64,000 nucleotides of DNA from Nonomuraea muscovyensis (GCF_014207745.1 NZ_JACHJB010000002.1:2542001-2606000); one strand, 5' to 3'. Positions 1 to 9,080 are shown, numbered from the stretch's first letter. Notes: generated by a model not told the origin, from the letters alone. Program-made: numbers and translations.

Positions 1-1
1 A

Positions 2-373
2 ATGACGGCAACGGCGTTGTGCGGGGCGTTCCTGGTGCTCGCCGCGGCGCCCGCGGTGGCCGACGACGACGTACGGTCGTCGGCCCTGACGATCACCATC
101 ACGACCGCCGGGCAGGCGCCCCGGACCTACCAGCTCACCTGCGACCCCGACGGGGGCGACCACCCCGCCGCGGCCGTGGCCTGCGCCCGGCTGCGCGCCG
201 CCGGCGGCAAGCTCGGCGGGCTGCGCGGGCCGGCCACCTCCTGCGGGTGGGTCTACCAGCCGTACAAGGTGGGGGTCACGGGCACCTGGCAGGGCCGCAA
301 CGTCACCTACAACGGGACCTTCACCAACGCGTGCCGGGCCAAGGCGGCCGGAGCGGGCGTGTTCGCCTTCTGA
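2..373 (+). CDS. SSI-type (subtilisin inhibitor-like) secreted protease inhibitor, 5' end probably cut
   Basis: Small extracellular inhibitor of serine proteases of the Streptomyces subtilisin inhibitor family. The 123 visible residues start with a hydrophobic signal-peptide core ending in an AAAPAVA cleavage site, but no basic N-region is seen, so the true start is probably left of the window. Four cysteines (C47, C61, C81, C111) have nearly the spacing of the two SSI disulfides, and the protein ends in the family-typical VFAF. The reactive-site loop reads CGWVYQP, which places Trp83 at P1; most family members I recall carry Met, Lys or Arg there. It is convergent with the downstream permease and separated from it by a strong hairpin. 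Family call firm, start uncertain. Confidence 0.85.
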   Translation: MTATALCGAFLVLAAAPAVADDDVRSSALTITITTAGQAPRTYQLTCDPDGGDHPAAAVACARLRAAGGKLGGLRGPATSCGWVYQPYKVGVTGTWQGRNVTYNGTFTNACRAKAAGAGVFAF

Positions 374-386
374 CGCGTCCCCCTGC

Positions 387-425
387 GGGGTCCCACCGGG
401 CGTGGCCACGGCCCGGTGTGACCCC
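387..425. terminator. Bidirectional hairpin terminator between SSI gene and permease
   Basis: Arms at 387-401 and 411-425 pair in 14 of 15 positions around a 9-base loop (GTGGCCACG). It lies 14 bases after the inhibitor stop and 12 bases before the end of the convergent permease, so it can serve both. No U-tract, as usual in high-GC actinomycetes. Confidence 0.75.
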
Positions 426-436
426 GCACCCGGTGC

Positions 437-1915
437 TCACGCCTGCGGGGCCTGCCCGGCGTCCTGTCGCGCCATCCGGCTGTGGCGGTAGCCGTAGGCG
501 AAGTAGAGCACGGCGCCGACGATCATCCAGATCACGAACCTCAGCCACGTCTCGACCGGCAGGTTGAGCATGAGGTAGAGGCAGGCCAGCACCGACAGGA
601 TCGGCAGCCACGGCACCAGCGGGGTGCGGAACGCGCGCGGCAGGTCGGGCCGGGTGCGGCGCAGAATGATCACACCGGCCGAGACGACCACGAACGCGAA
701 GAGCGTGCCGATGTTGACCAGCTCGGCCAGCGCCCCCAGCGAGATGAAGCCGGACAGCAGCGCCGACACCACGCCGATGACGACGGTGAGCCGGGCCGGC
801 GTGCCGAACTTCGGGTGCACCCTGGCCAGCTTGCGGGGCAGCAGCCCGTCGCGGCACATGGCGAACAGCACCCGGGTCTGCCCCATCATGAGGATCATGA
901 CGACGCTGGTGAGCCCGGCGATGGCGCCGAGGCTGATCAGGCCGGCCGCCCAATTTTGGCCGACGGCGGCGAAGGCGTCGGCGAGCGGCGCGGAGGTGCT
1001 CAGCTCGGTGTACTTCTGCATGCCGACCACGACCAGCGAGACCGCCACGTACAGGATCGTGCAGATGACCAGCGACCCGATGATGCCGCGCGGCATGTCG
1101 CGCTGCGGGTCGATGGTCTCCTCGGCGGCGGTGGCCACGATGTCGAAGCCGATGAAGGCGAAGAACACGATCGCCGCGGCGGAGAAGATGCCGATCACGC
1201 CGAACGACACGGGCGTGATGCCGAACAGCACCTGGATGAGCGGCGCCTTGAGTCCGGCGACCTGCTCCGTGGGCACCGGGGCGGGGATGAACGGCGTGTA
1301 GTTCTGCGCCTTGACGAAGAACAGCCCCGCCAGGATCACCAGCAGGATCACCGCGACCTTGATGGCCACGATCACCGTGTTGACCCGCGACGACAGCTTG
1401 ATCCCGGCCACCAGCACCGCGGTGAGGATGAACACGATCACCATGGCCGGCACGTTCACCACGGGGTCGTCGCCGGCGATGGCGGCCGGCAGCGGCAGGC
1501 CGATCGACTCCAGCAGCGAGGCGAAGTAGCCGGACCAGCCGACCGCGACCACCGCGGCCGCCAGCGCCATCTCCAGCATCAGGTCCCAGCCGATGATCCA
1601 CGCGGGGAACTCGCCGAGCGTGGCGAAGGAGAAGGTGTAGGCGGACCCGGCCACCGGGATCGTCGAGGCGAACTCCGCGTAGCACAGGGCCGCCAGACCG
1701 CACACGATGCCCGCCACGACGAACGAGAGGGCCACGGCCGGACCGGCCGTGAGCTTGGCCACCTGGCCGGTCAGCACGAAGATGCCGGTGCCGATGATCA
1801 CCCCGATGCCGAAGATCGTCAGGTCGACGGCGGTCAGCCTCTTGCGCAGCCGGTGCTCCGGAGCCTCGGTGTCACGGATGGACTGCTCAACGGATTTGGT
1901 GCGAAGGATGTCCAC
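437..1915 (-). CDS. APC-superfamily amino acid permease (cationic amino acid transporter type)
   Basis: Inner-membrane amino acid transporter, about 492 residues with about 12 to 14 hydrophobic helices. The N-terminus (TKSVEQSIRDTEAPEH) and the helix-1 motif GIGVIIGTGIFVLTG are those of the YfnA/CAT-like group of the APC superfamily. An ATG exists at 1954, but the GTG at 1915 has GGGGGAAGG about 10 bases upstream and gives the usual family N-terminus (DILRTKSVEQ), so I use it. The gene sits just downstream of dxs on the same strand with a gap of about 67 bases, and could be co-transcribed. Substrate cannot be read from the sequence. Confidence 0.9.
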   Translation of the reverse strand: MDILRTKSVEQSIRDTEAPEHRLRKRLTAVDLTIFGIGVIIGTGIFVLTGQVAKLTAGPAVALSFVVAGIVCGLAALCYAEFASTIPVAGSAYTFSFATLGEFPAWIIGWDLMLEMALAAAVVAVGWSGYFASLLESIGLPLPAAIAGDDPVVNVPAMVIVFILTAVLVAGIKLSSRVNTVIVAIKVAVILLVILAGLFFVKAQNYTPFIPAPVPTEQVAGLKAPLIQVLFGITPVSFGVIGIFSAAAIVFFAFIGFDIVATAAEETIDPQRDMPRGIIGSLVICTILYVAVSLVVVGMQKYTELSTSAPLADAFAAVGQNWAAGLISLGAIAGLTSVVMILMMGQTRVLFAMCRDGLLPRKLARVHPKFGTPARLTVVIGVVSALLSGFISLGALAELVNIGTLFAFVVVSAGVIILRRTRPDLPRAFRTPLVPWLPILSVLACLYLMLNLPVETWLRFVIWMIVGAVLYFAYGYRHSRMARQDAGQAPQA

Positions 1916-1982
1916 GATCTGTGAGCCTTCCCCCACCGGAGGTGTCCATGCCACCTCCGGAGCACCCCTGCGGCGAGCGGGC

Positions 1983-3878
1983 TCAGCGGCGGGCGGGCGG
2001 CGTCTCGACCTGCTGGCTGCGCCTGGCGACCGCCTCGGTGATCTGGCGGGCGAGGTCCTGCCCGGTGAGCCCGATCCGGCCGAGGATGGCCGCCCGCTTG
2101 GCGTGGTCGAGGAACTCCTGCGGGATGCCGAAGGTGCGCACGGGCACGTCGACGTCGGCGTCGCGCAGCAGGCGGGCCACGGCGTCGCCGACCCCGCCGA
2201 CGCGGCCGTTGTCCTCGACCACGGCGACCAGCCTGTGGGCGCGGGCCGCCAGGGCGAGCGCCTCGTCGAGCGGCTTGACCCAGCGCGGGTCGACGACGGT
2301 GGTCGTGATGCCCTGGGCGTCGAGCAGGGTCGCCGCCTCCAGACAGGACTGCGCCATCGGGCCGACGCCGACGAGCAGCACGTCGGGCTCGCCGGTTGCG
2401 GCGCGCAGCACGTCCATCTCGCCCAGCTTGCCGACCGCCTCGACGGACTCGGCGACGGGCCCCTTGGGGAAGCGGAGCACGGTGGGGCCGTCGGTGACGG
2501 CCACGGCCTCGCCGAGCAGCTCGGTCAGCCGCTCGCCGTCGCGCGGCACCGCGATGCGCAGGCCGGGCACCACCTGCAGGATCGACAGGTCCCACATGCC
2601 GTTGTGGCTGGCGCCGTCGTCGCCGGTGACGCCCGCCCGGTCGAGGACCACGGTGACCGGCAGCCGGTGCAGGGCCACGTCCATGAGGAGCTGGTCGAAG
2701 GCGCGGTTGAGGAACGTGGCGTAGACGGCGACGACCGGGTGCAGCCCGCCGAGCGCCAGGCCGGCGGCGCTGGTGAGCGCGTGCTGCTCGGCGATGCCGA
2801 CGTCGTAGACCCGCTCGGGGAAGGCGTCGGCGAAGGCGGCCAGGCCGGTCGGGTGCAGCATGGCCGCGGTGATGGCGACGATGTCCTCGCGGTCCTTGCC
2901 GAGCCGGACGAGCTCCTCGCTGAACACGTCGGTCCAGATGCGGCCCTTGGGCTTCTCGGCGCCGGTGGCGCGGTCGAAGGCGCCGGGCGAGTGGAACTGG
3001 TCCTCGTCGTGGTTCTCGGCCGGAGAGTAGCCGCGGCCCTTCTGGGTGAGGGCGTGCACGATGACCGGGCCGCGGAAGTCGCGGGCGGTGCGCAGCGCCG
3101 CCTCCATGGCCTGCTCGTCGTGGCCGTCGACGGGGCCGATGTACTTGAGCCCGAGGTCCTCGAACATGATCTGCGGGGCCAGGATGTCCTTGACGCCCTT
3201 CTTGAAGCCGTGCAGCGCGTCGTAGACGACCGGGACGTTGCCGATCTTGTCCTTGACGTAGTCGAGGAAGTCCTCGTAGCGGCGGGTGACCCGCAGCTTC
3301 GACAGGTGGGAGGCGAGGCCGCCGATGGTCGGCGAGTAGGAGCGGCCGTTGTCGTTGACGACGATGACGACCGGCAGGTCCTTGACGCCCGCGATGTTGT
3401 TGAGCGCCTCCCAGGCCATGCCGCCGGTGAGCGCGCCGTCGCCGATGATCGCGACCGCGGTGCGCTCGCGTTCGCCGCGCAGCTTGAACGCCTTGGCCAG
3501 GCCGTCGGCGTAGGACAGCGCGGTGGAGGCGTGGGAGTTCTCGACGAAGTCGTGCTCGGACTCGGCCTGGCTCGGGTAGCCCGACAGGCCGCCCTCCTGC
3601 TTCAGCGCGCCGAAGCCGGCCAGCCGGCCGGTGAGCAGCTTGTGCACGTACGCCTGATGGCCGGTGTCCCAGATGACCGGGTCGCGCGGCGAGTCGAAGA
3701 CGCGGTGGACGGCGATCGTCAGCTCGACCACGCCGAGGTTGGGCCCGAGGTGCCCGCCGAAGCGGGAGCAGCAGTCGACGAGCAGGTCGCGGATCTCGCT
3801 CGCCAGCTCCGGGAGTTGCTCGGCATCGAGCCGTTTGACGTCGTGCGGTCCCTCTACCGAGTCCAGCAACCCGCTCAC
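1983..3878 (-). CDS. dxs: 1-deoxy-D-xylulose-5-phosphate synthase
   Basis: Cytoplasmic thiamine diphosphate enzyme that condenses pyruvate and glyceraldehyde 3-phosphate, the first step of the MEP isoprenoid pathway. 631 residues, normal length. Visible motifs are the N-terminal VIWDTGHQAYVHKLLTGR, the ThDP/Mg site GDGALTGGMAWEALNN, and the pyrimidine-domain segment YDVGIAEQHALTSAAGLAL; the C-terminal transketolase-like domain is complete. GTG start with AGAGGGG upstream. Monocistronic or leading into the permease; no other isoprenoid gene is near. Confidence 0.97.
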   Translation of the reverse strand: MSGLLDSVEGPHDVKRLDAEQLPELASEIRDLLVDCCSRFGGHLGPNLGVVELTIAVHRVFDSPRDPVIWDTGHQAYVHKLLTGRLAGFGALKQEGGLSGYPSQAESEHDFVENSHASTALSYADGLAKAFKLRGERERTAVAIIGDGALTGGMAWEALNNIAGVKDLPVVIVVNDNGRSYSPTIGGLASHLSKLRVTRRYEDFLDYVKDKIGNVPVVYDALHGFKKGVKDILAPQIMFEDLGLKYIGPVDGHDEQAMEAALRTARDFRGPVIVHALTQKGRGYSPAENHDEDQFHSPGAFDRATGAEKPKGRIWTDVFSEELVRLGKDREDIVAITAAMLHPTGLAAFADAFPERVYDVGIAEQHALTSAAGLALGGLHPVVAVYATFLNRAFDQLLMDVALHRLPVTVVLDRAGVTGDDGASHNGMWDLSILQVVPGLRIAVPRDGERLTELLGEAVAVTDGPTVLRFPKGPVAESVEAVGKLGEMDVLRAATGEPDVLLVGVGPMAQSCLEAATLLDAQGITTTVVDPRWVKPLDEALALAARAHRLVAVVEDNGRVGGVGDAVARLLRDADVDVPVRTFGIPQEFLDHAKRAAILGRIGLTGQDLARQITEAVARRSQQVETPPARR

Positions 3879-3985
3879 GGACGCGTTCCCCTCTGCTGCT
3901 TTGCACCGACGGGGTGAAGTCTAGTTCGTGAGGGGCCGACTGACTCCATCGAGTCAAATCCGCTCACATTTGTCCGATCTTGACC

Positions 3986-4002
3986 TAGTCTTTCCCTCAC
4001 TA
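3986..4002 (+). promoter_or_regulatory. Candidate near-leaderless promoter of the first zinc peptidase
   Basis: TAGTCT (3986-3991) fits a -10 element (TAnnnT) and ends only 10 bases before the ATG at 4002, which itself has no Shine-Dalgarno. The paralogue at 4996 has the same arrangement, with CTAGTAT 8 bases before its GTG. Inferred leaderless or very short leader; no convincing -35. Confidence 0.35.
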
Positions 4003-4853
4003 TGAACACTCTCCCCATGAGAAGACTGACGTCACTGGTGGCCGCGGGCGTGATCGTGACGCTGGCGGGCGCCGGCACGGCGACGTCAGCCCAGGCCCAG
4101 ACCGTCACCCAGAAGGAGCAGGCCCAGCAGGCACAGCAGGTCGCGGCGCCGCCGCGCGGAAAGGCCGCGGCGACGGCCAACCCGCTGTACAAGACGGGAC
4201 GGCTGGCGAGCTCCAACTGCTCGCCCGGCGACCTGCCGAGGGGCAGCACCGTCGCCTACAAGAGCTTCCTCACCCGGGTGACGAACTGTCTCAACCGGTC
4301 GTGGGCCTCGCAGTTCCGCAAGGCCGGGCTGAAGTTCAGCAAGCCCCGCCTGCGGATCATCACCCGCAAGGTGCGCACCCCCTGCGGCTCGTGGGGCGCC
4401 GGCGCCGACGGCGTCTACTGCTCCACCGACCGCACGATGTACATGCTGATCACGAAGACGCAGCTGCGCGCGCCGTTCGCGCTGGGCATCACCCGCCTGA
4501 TGGCCCACGAGTACGGCCACCACGTGCAGGAGATCTCCGGCATCTGGAACTACTGGACCGTCGCCAGGTCGCAGACCGGCAACTCGGGCCGGCTGCTGCT
4601 GTCGCGCCGCTCAGAGCTGCAGGCCGAGTGCTTCTCGTCGGTCTTCATGAGCTCCGTCAAGGACACGCTGCCGATCAACCCGGCCGAGTGGGACCGCGTC
4701 GTCGACTGGTTCCACGACAACGGTCACAAGGCCTGGCGGCAGAACGACCACGGCAAGGGCCCCACGCAGGCCTTCTGGATGAAGCGCGGCTACGCCTCCG
4801 GTTCGCCCGGCGCCTGCAACACCTGGTCCGTCTCGCCGCGCTACGTCTCCTAG
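4002..4853 (+). CDS. Secreted neutral zinc metallopeptidase (YpfJ-like), copy 1
   Basis: 283 residues: an N-terminal signal peptide (MRRLTSLVAAGV core, AQA site), a Gln/Ala-rich spacer, then a zinc peptidase domain. The zinc motif is HEYGH at residues 169-173, followed by VQEISG. A downstream ELQAECFSS segment supplies the third ligand region of this family, and a C-terminal RGYASGSPGACNTW is conserved with the next gene. Conserved cysteines suggest disulfides outside the cell. Alternative start at the internal ATG at 4017. The next gene is a diverged tandem duplicate on the same strand. Substrate unknown. Confidence 0.87.
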   Translation: MNTLPMRRLTSLVAAGVIVTLAGAGTATSAQAQTVTQKEQAQQAQQVAAPPRGKAAATANPLYKTGRLASSNCSPGDLPRGSTVAYKSFLTRVTNCLNRSWASQFRKAGLKFSKPRLRIITRKVRTPCGSWGAGADGVYCSTDRTMYMLITKTQLRAPFALGITRLMAHEYGHHVQEISGIWNYWTVARSQTGNSGRLLLSRRSELQAECFSSVFMSSVKDTLPINPAEWDRVVDWFHDNGHKAWRQNDHGKGPTQAFWMKRGYASGSPGACNTWSVSPRYVS

Positions 4854-4981
4854 CGGCGCTTCCCTCCACCAGCCCTTCCACCCAGCGCGGTCGCGTCCTG
4901 CCGGGGCGCGGCCGCGCCTTCGCGCCGGGGCATACCTTGCGCAAAGTAAAGGACTGACCAACAAATCGCCACGAAGTGGTC

Positions 4982-4996
4982 TAGTATCCGCGATCG
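4982..4996 (+). promoter_or_regulatory. Candidate near-leaderless promoter of the second zinc peptidase
   Basis: TAGTAT at 4982-4987 is a good -10 hexamer, 8 bases before the GTG at 4996, and no ribosome binding site precedes that GTG. This implies a leaderless transcript. The -35 region is not clear. Confidence 0.4.
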
Positions 4997-5781
4997 TGCG
5001 TATTCCCCTTGTCGCAGCTTCTGTCTGCGTGTCCGTGGGCCTGGCCCTCTCGGGTACGGCCAGCGCCGAGGCGGCCCGGCCCAGCGCGAACGCCACGGTC
5101 GCGGCACCACCCGCCGTCCTGACCAAGAACCGGATCTACCGGTCGGGCACGGCCTCCCCCCTCTCCTGTTCCGTTCCGGAGATCCGCGCGGGCAGCGCGG
5201 CCTCCATCAAGACGTTCCACCGGGCGCTGGCCCGGTGCGCGAACCGCTTCTGGGCCACCCGGTTCAAGGCGGCCGGCCTGCGCTACACCCCGCCGAAGCT
5301 GCACATCACCACGGGCAGCTCGTCGGTCTGCGGCAAGATCACCAGCAATGGCGCGCAGTACTGCAGCGCCCAGCGCACGGTCGCGATCCGGATCATGAAG
5401 CGCGACCTGCGGGAACCGTTCCGGATGAACATCGCCCACTCGGTCGCCCACGAGTGGGGCCACCACGTGCAGCAGCTCACCGGCATGCTGGACGAGCACA
5501 ACCGGCAGTACTGGCGCGCCCGCGGCACGGCCCGCTCCATCGTCAGCCACCGCCTGGAGATGCAGGCCGAGTGCTTCGCCGGCGTCTTCTACAGCGCCAC
5601 GCTCGACTCGATCGACCCGGGCATCGGCTGGGCCGACTGGATCGGCGCGGTGGGCGAGTCGCGCGAGAGCAAGGCGCACGGCAAGCCCCGCAACCTCGCC
5701 TACTGGCAGGACCGCGGCTACGACAGCGGCTCGGCCCGCGCCTGCAACACCTGGACGGCGCCCACCTCGCGGGTCCGCTAG
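4996..5781 (+). CDS. Secreted neutral zinc metallopeptidase (YpfJ-like), copy 2
   Basis: 261 residues, paralogue of the preceding gene. Signal peptide (RIPLVAASVCVSVGLALSG, then TASAEA), peptidase domain with HEWGH at residues 152-156 and HHVQQLTG, then the glutamate-bearing LEMQAECFAGVFYS segment and a matching C-terminus RGYDSGSARACNTW. The two copies share layout and cysteines but differ widely in sequence, so the duplication is old. It begins with GTG without a Shine-Dalgarno. Convergent with the ROK regulator. No physiological substrate can be assigned. Confidence 0.87.
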   Translation: MRIPLVAASVCVSVGLALSGTASAEAARPSANATVAAPPAVLTKNRIYRSGTASPLSCSVPEIRAGSAASIKTFHRALARCANRFWATRFKAAGLRYTPPKLHITTGSSSVCGKITSNGAQYCSAQRTVAIRIMKRDLREPFRMNIAHSVAHEWGHHVQQLTGMLDEHNRQYWRARGTARSIVSHRLEMQAECFAGVFYSATLDSIDPGIGWADWIGAVGESRESKAHGKPRNLAYWQDRGYDSGSARACNTWTAPTSRVR

Positions 5782-5806
5782 GGCGGGCCGGCCGCGGAGG
5801 CGCCGG

Positions 5807-7021
5807 TCAGCCGCTGACGCGGGCCAGCGCCTCCAGCGGGTCGGCCAGCACGTGGGCGAAGGCCAGCTCGGCCGCCCCGACGAGCGTCGCGTCGTCGGCC
5901 AGCGCCGAGGTCCGCAACCGCAGCTTCTCGCGCTGCGGCGCCATGGCGTGCAGCGCGAGCCGGCTGCGCACCTGCGCCGCCGAGCCCAGGTAGACCTCTC
6001 TCAGCATGCCCCCGAAGATCACCATCTCGGGGTTGAAGATGTTGACCAGGTTGGCCACGCCGAGGCCCAGCCAGTCGCCGACCCGGCCGAGCGCCTCCTG
6101 GGCCACGATGTCGCCCCGGTCGGCCGCGTCGACCACGGCGCGCACGGCGTCGCGGCCGTGCTGGGCCGCGCCGTGCCGGCCGAGCCGGCCCGCCGCCTCC
6201 AGCAGCGCCCGCTCCCCCACCTCCGCCTCCAGGCAGCCGGACGAGCCGCAGCCGCAGGCCCGCCCGCCGGGGTTGACGACCATGTGGCCGACCTCGCCGC
6301 CGTAGCCGTCGTGGCCACCGAGCAGGTGACCGCCCGCGATGATGCCGCCGCCGATGCCGACGTCGCCGTGCAGGTAGATGAGGTCGCGCACGCCCAGGCC
6401 GACGCCGCGGCTGTGCTCGGCCAGGGCCGCGAGGTTGGCGTCGTTGCCGACGGTCACCGGCAGCCCGAGGCCGAGCCTGCGGCCCAGCTCCTCGCCGAAC
6501 GGCACCTCGTCGGCCCGCAGGTTGGGCCCGAACCTGATCACGCCGTCGCTCTTGCGCACACCGCCGGACACGGCCGCGGCCGCGCCCACGCACACCGTGT
6601 CGTCGCGGGTCTTGCGCCGCATCTGCCGCGCGAAGCCGGCCAGGGCGCCGGCCAGCTCCTCCAACTGGAACGGGCCCCGCTGCCGCGCGGCCTCCCTGCG
6701 GTCGAGGATGGCGCCGCCCAGCCCGACCCGGGCCGCGGCGAGCCGGTCGGGGCCCACGTCGAAGGCGAAGACGTAGACGCGCGACGACTCCGGGCGCACG
6801 ACGAGCGAGGGCCGGCCCGCGCGGCCGGTCTCGCGCGGCAGCTCCTCGCGCACCAGGCCGGCCGCGGTCAGGTCGGAGGTGAGCGCCATGATCGTGCTGC
6901 GGTTGAGCCCCATCCGCGTGGTGAGCTCGGCCCGCGAGATCGGCCCGCCCAGATGGACATGGCGGAGCAGGGCGCCGAGGTTGTGGCGCCTGATGTCCTC
7001 CTGGGACGGGCCGGCACGCAT
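5807..7021 (-). CDS. ROK-family transcriptional repressor of the sugar ABC operon
   Basis: Sugar-responsive DNA-binding protein of the NagC/XylR (ROK) type, 404 residues from the ATG at 7021. It has an N-terminal winged helix (SQEDIRRHNLGALLRHVH ... LTTRMGLNRSTIMALTSDL), then a kinase-like ROK domain with GNDANLAALAEH and the zinc motif CGCGSSGCLE. A longer GTG start at 7060 would overlap the permease stop as GTGA, but only the 7021 ATG has a good ribosome site (GAAGGA, 10 bases upstream). As the last gene of the transporter operon it probably controls that operon, with the sugar as inducer. Confidence 0.92.
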   Translation of the reverse strand: MRAGPSQEDIRRHNLGALLRHVHLGGPISRAELTTRMGLNRSTIMALTSDLTAAGLVREELPRETGRAGRPSLVVRPESSRVYVFAFDVGPDRLAAARVGLGGAILDRREAARQRGPFQLEELAGALAGFARQMRRKTRDDTVCVGAAAAVSGGVRKSDGVIRFGPNLRADEVPFGEELGRRLGLGLPVTVGNDANLAALAEHSRGVGLGVRDLIYLHGDVGIGGGIIAGGHLLGGHDGYGGEVGHMVVNPGGRACGCGSSGCLEAEVGERALLEAAGRLGRHGAAQHGRDAVRAVVDAADRGDIVAQEALGRVGDWLGLGVANLVNIFNPEMVIFGGMLREVYLGSAAQVRSRLALHAMAPQREKLRLRTSALADDATLVGAAELAFAHVLADPLEALARVSG

Positions 7022-7056
7022 CTTCTGGGATTCCTTCGGGGGCGGGAGGTCGGTGC

Positions 7057-8319
7057 TCACCTTAGACCAGCGGCGGCCGCCCTCTTGCGCGCGAGGGCGT
7101 CCACGCCGGCCGCCAGCAGCAGCACGAACCCGGTGACCAGGTACTTGACGCTGGCGCCGTACTGCATCAGGGCCATGCCGTTGTCGATGACGGCGATGAC
7201 GGCGCCGCCGAGCACGGCGTCGAGCACCCGGCCCTTGCCGCCGAACAGGCTGGTCCCGCCGATCACGGCCGCGCCCACCGCGTAGAGCAGCACGGAGCTG
7301 CCACCGGTGTTCGGGTCGACCGAGCTGGCCCGGGAGGCGGCGATGATGCCGCCGACCGCCGCCATCGACGAGCAGATCATGAACGCGCTGACCTTGATCC
7401 GGTCGACCGGGATGCCGGCCCGGCGGGCCGCCTCGGCGTTGCCGCCGACGGCGTACAGGTGCCGGCCGAACGCGGTGCGGCGCAGCACGAACGTCCACAG
7501 CACCAGCAGCGCGACGATGATCGGCACGACGATGGGCACGCCGCTGAGCGAGGCGAACGCCGGGTTGAGGCTGCGCTCCAGGTTGAGCAGGTAGACGGCC
7601 GCGCCGGCGATCGCGGCCAGCGCGGCGACGCGGGCGGCGATGAGCGACATCGGGTCGGACACCAGGCCGCGCGCGGCCCGCTTGCGCGACCGCACGATCT
7701 GCACGAGCGCGTAGATCGCCACGCATGCGGCGTACAGGCTCCAGCCGAGCGCGGGCGGCAGGTTCTTCTGCGCGACCGCCCGGATGACCGGGTCGCTGAT
7801 GGAGATGTTGGTGCCCTCGTTCACCAGCACCAGGACGAGCCCCTGGAAGGCGAGGAACGCCGCGAGCGTCACCACGAACGACGGGATGCCGATCTTCGCC
7901 ACCAGGCTGCCGAGCATGGAGCCGATGACGGTGCCGGTCACGATGGCCGCGAGCACGCCGACGTACCAGGGCATGCCCATGTTGGTCAGCACCACGGCGA
8001 GGACGGCCGCGCAGACGCCGCTGGTGAAGCCGGCCGACAGGTCGATCTCGCCGAGCAGCAGGACGAAGACCAGGCCCATCGCGATCACGGTGATCGCGGC
8101 GCCCTGGGTGAAGAGGTTGGCGAAGTTGATGGCGGTGACGAAGGACGGCCGGGCCACGGCGAAGGCCGTGCAGAGGACGAGCAGGCCGAGCACGGCCGGC
8201 AGCGCGCCCATGTCGCCGCGGCGGACCCGCTCGGTGTAGGCGCGGGCGGTGTTGCCGATCGACGGCTGCCGGGCGGCCTCGACGATGGCCTCGTCGGTCA
8301 GTTCAGTGGTCTTGCTCAT
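7057..8319 (-). CDS. Sugar ABC transporter permease (xylose XylH type)
   Basis: Inner-membrane subunit of a CUT2-family sugar importer, 420 residues. A cytoplasmic N-terminus precedes about 10 to 12 helices; the family signature is GLVFVLLLGEIDLSAGFTSG and the C-terminal GGTSLFGGKGRVLDAVLGG. The ATG at 8319 overlaps the ATPase stop (ATGA), so translation is coupled. XylH-type proteins have a longer insert between helices than RbsC, as seen here around SRKRAARGLVSDP. The permease should form the channel with the ATPase gene upstream. Confidence 0.93.
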   Translation of the reverse strand: MSKTTELTDEAIVEAARQPSIGNTARAYTERVRRGDMGALPAVLGLLVLCTAFAVARPSFVTAINFANLFTQGAAITVIAMGLVFVLLLGEIDLSAGFTSGVCAAVLAVVLTNMGMPWYVGVLAAIVTGTVIGSMLGSLVAKIGIPSFVVTLAAFLAFQGLVLVLVNEGTNISISDPVIRAVAQKNLPPALGWSLYAACVAIYALVQIVRSRKRAARGLVSDPMSLIAARVAALAAIAGAAVYLLNLERSLNPAFASLSGVPIVVPIIVALLVLWTFVLRRTAFGRHLYAVGGNAEAARRAGIPVDRIKVSAFMICSSMAAVGGIIAASRASSVDPNTGGSSVLLYAVGAAVIGGTSLFGGKGRVLDAVLGGAVIAVIDNGMALMQYGASVKYLVTGFVLLLAAGVDALARKRAAAAGLR

Positions 8320-9080
8320 GGGGTGACCCCGTTCTTCAGGCCGAGGTCCCCGCTTCGGCCGGCGGTGATCAGTTCGACGACCTGGGCGTGCGTCACGTCG
8401 GCGGTCTTGACCTGGGCGGCCATCCTGCCGAGGTAGAGCGCCGCGATCCGGTCGGAGACGGCGAAGACGTCGTTCATGTTGTGGGAGATGAGGACGACCG
8501 CGAGGCCGGTGTCGGCGAGCCTGCGCACGAGCTCCAGCACCTGCGCTGTCTGGGCGACGCCGAGCGCCGCGGTGGGCTCGTCGAGGATGACGACCTTGCT
8601 GTTCCACAGGACGGCCTTGGCGATGGCGACGGTCTGCCGCTGGCCGCCCGACAGGCTGGAGACCTGCTGCCTGATGGACTTGACCGTGCGCACGGACAGG
8701 CCGCTCAGCGTCTGCTGGGCGAGCTCCTCCATCGTGGCCTCGTCGAGGACCAGGCCGCTGCGGCGTTCCCTGCCGAGGAACATGTTCTGGACGATGTCGA
8801 GGTTGTCGCAGAGCGCCAGGTCCTGGTAGACGATCTCGATGCCGAGCTCGCCCGCGTCGCGCGGACCGTGCACCTGGACGGGTCTGCCGTCGAAGAGGAT
8901 CTCTCCGGCGTCGATGGGGTGGATGCCGCCGATGCACTTGACGAGCGTCGACTTGCCGGCGCCGTTGTCGCCGACGAGCGCGGTCACCTCACCCGCGTGG
9001 GCTTGGAAGGTGACGTCGTGCAGGACCTGCACCGGGCCGAAGCTCTTGTCGATCCCGCGCACTTCGAGCAGGGGGGTCAT
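8316..9080 (-). CDS. Sugar ABC transporter ATP-binding protein, single-domain
   Basis: 254 residues, one nucleotide-binding domain. Walker A is GDNGAGKST, the signature LSGGQRQ, Walker B VVILDEPTAALG, followed by the switch histidine in VVLISHNM. E. coli XylG or RbsA are tandem two-domain proteins of about 500 residues; half-length versions are common in actinobacterial CUT2 operons and would act as homodimers. Lies between the binding protein and the permease, overlapping the latter by 4 bases. Confidence 0.93.
   Translation of the reverse strand: MTPLLEVRGIDKSFGPVQVLHDVTFQAHAGEVTALVGDNGAGKSTLVKCIGGIHPIDAGEILFDGRPVQVHGPRDAGELGIEIVYQDLALCDNLDIVQNMFLGRERRSGLVLDEATMEELAQQTLSGLSVRTVKSIRQQVSSLSGGQRQTVAIAKAVLWNSKVVILDEPTAALGVAQTAQVLELVRRLADTGLAVVLISHNMNDVFAVSDRIAALYLGRMAAQVKTADVTHAQVVELITAGRSGDLGLKNGVTP

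Noticed and set aside
1707..3917. Long plus-strand frame over dxs
   Set aside because: Antisense shadow of dxs and part of the permease, with low-complexity translation and no homology that I can recognise.
5807..7060. ROK protein start at the GTG overlapping the permease stop
   Set aside because: The overlap is tempting, but GAAGGA is well placed only for the ATG at 7021, which gives the usual GPSQEDIRRHN start. The longer form cannot be excluded.
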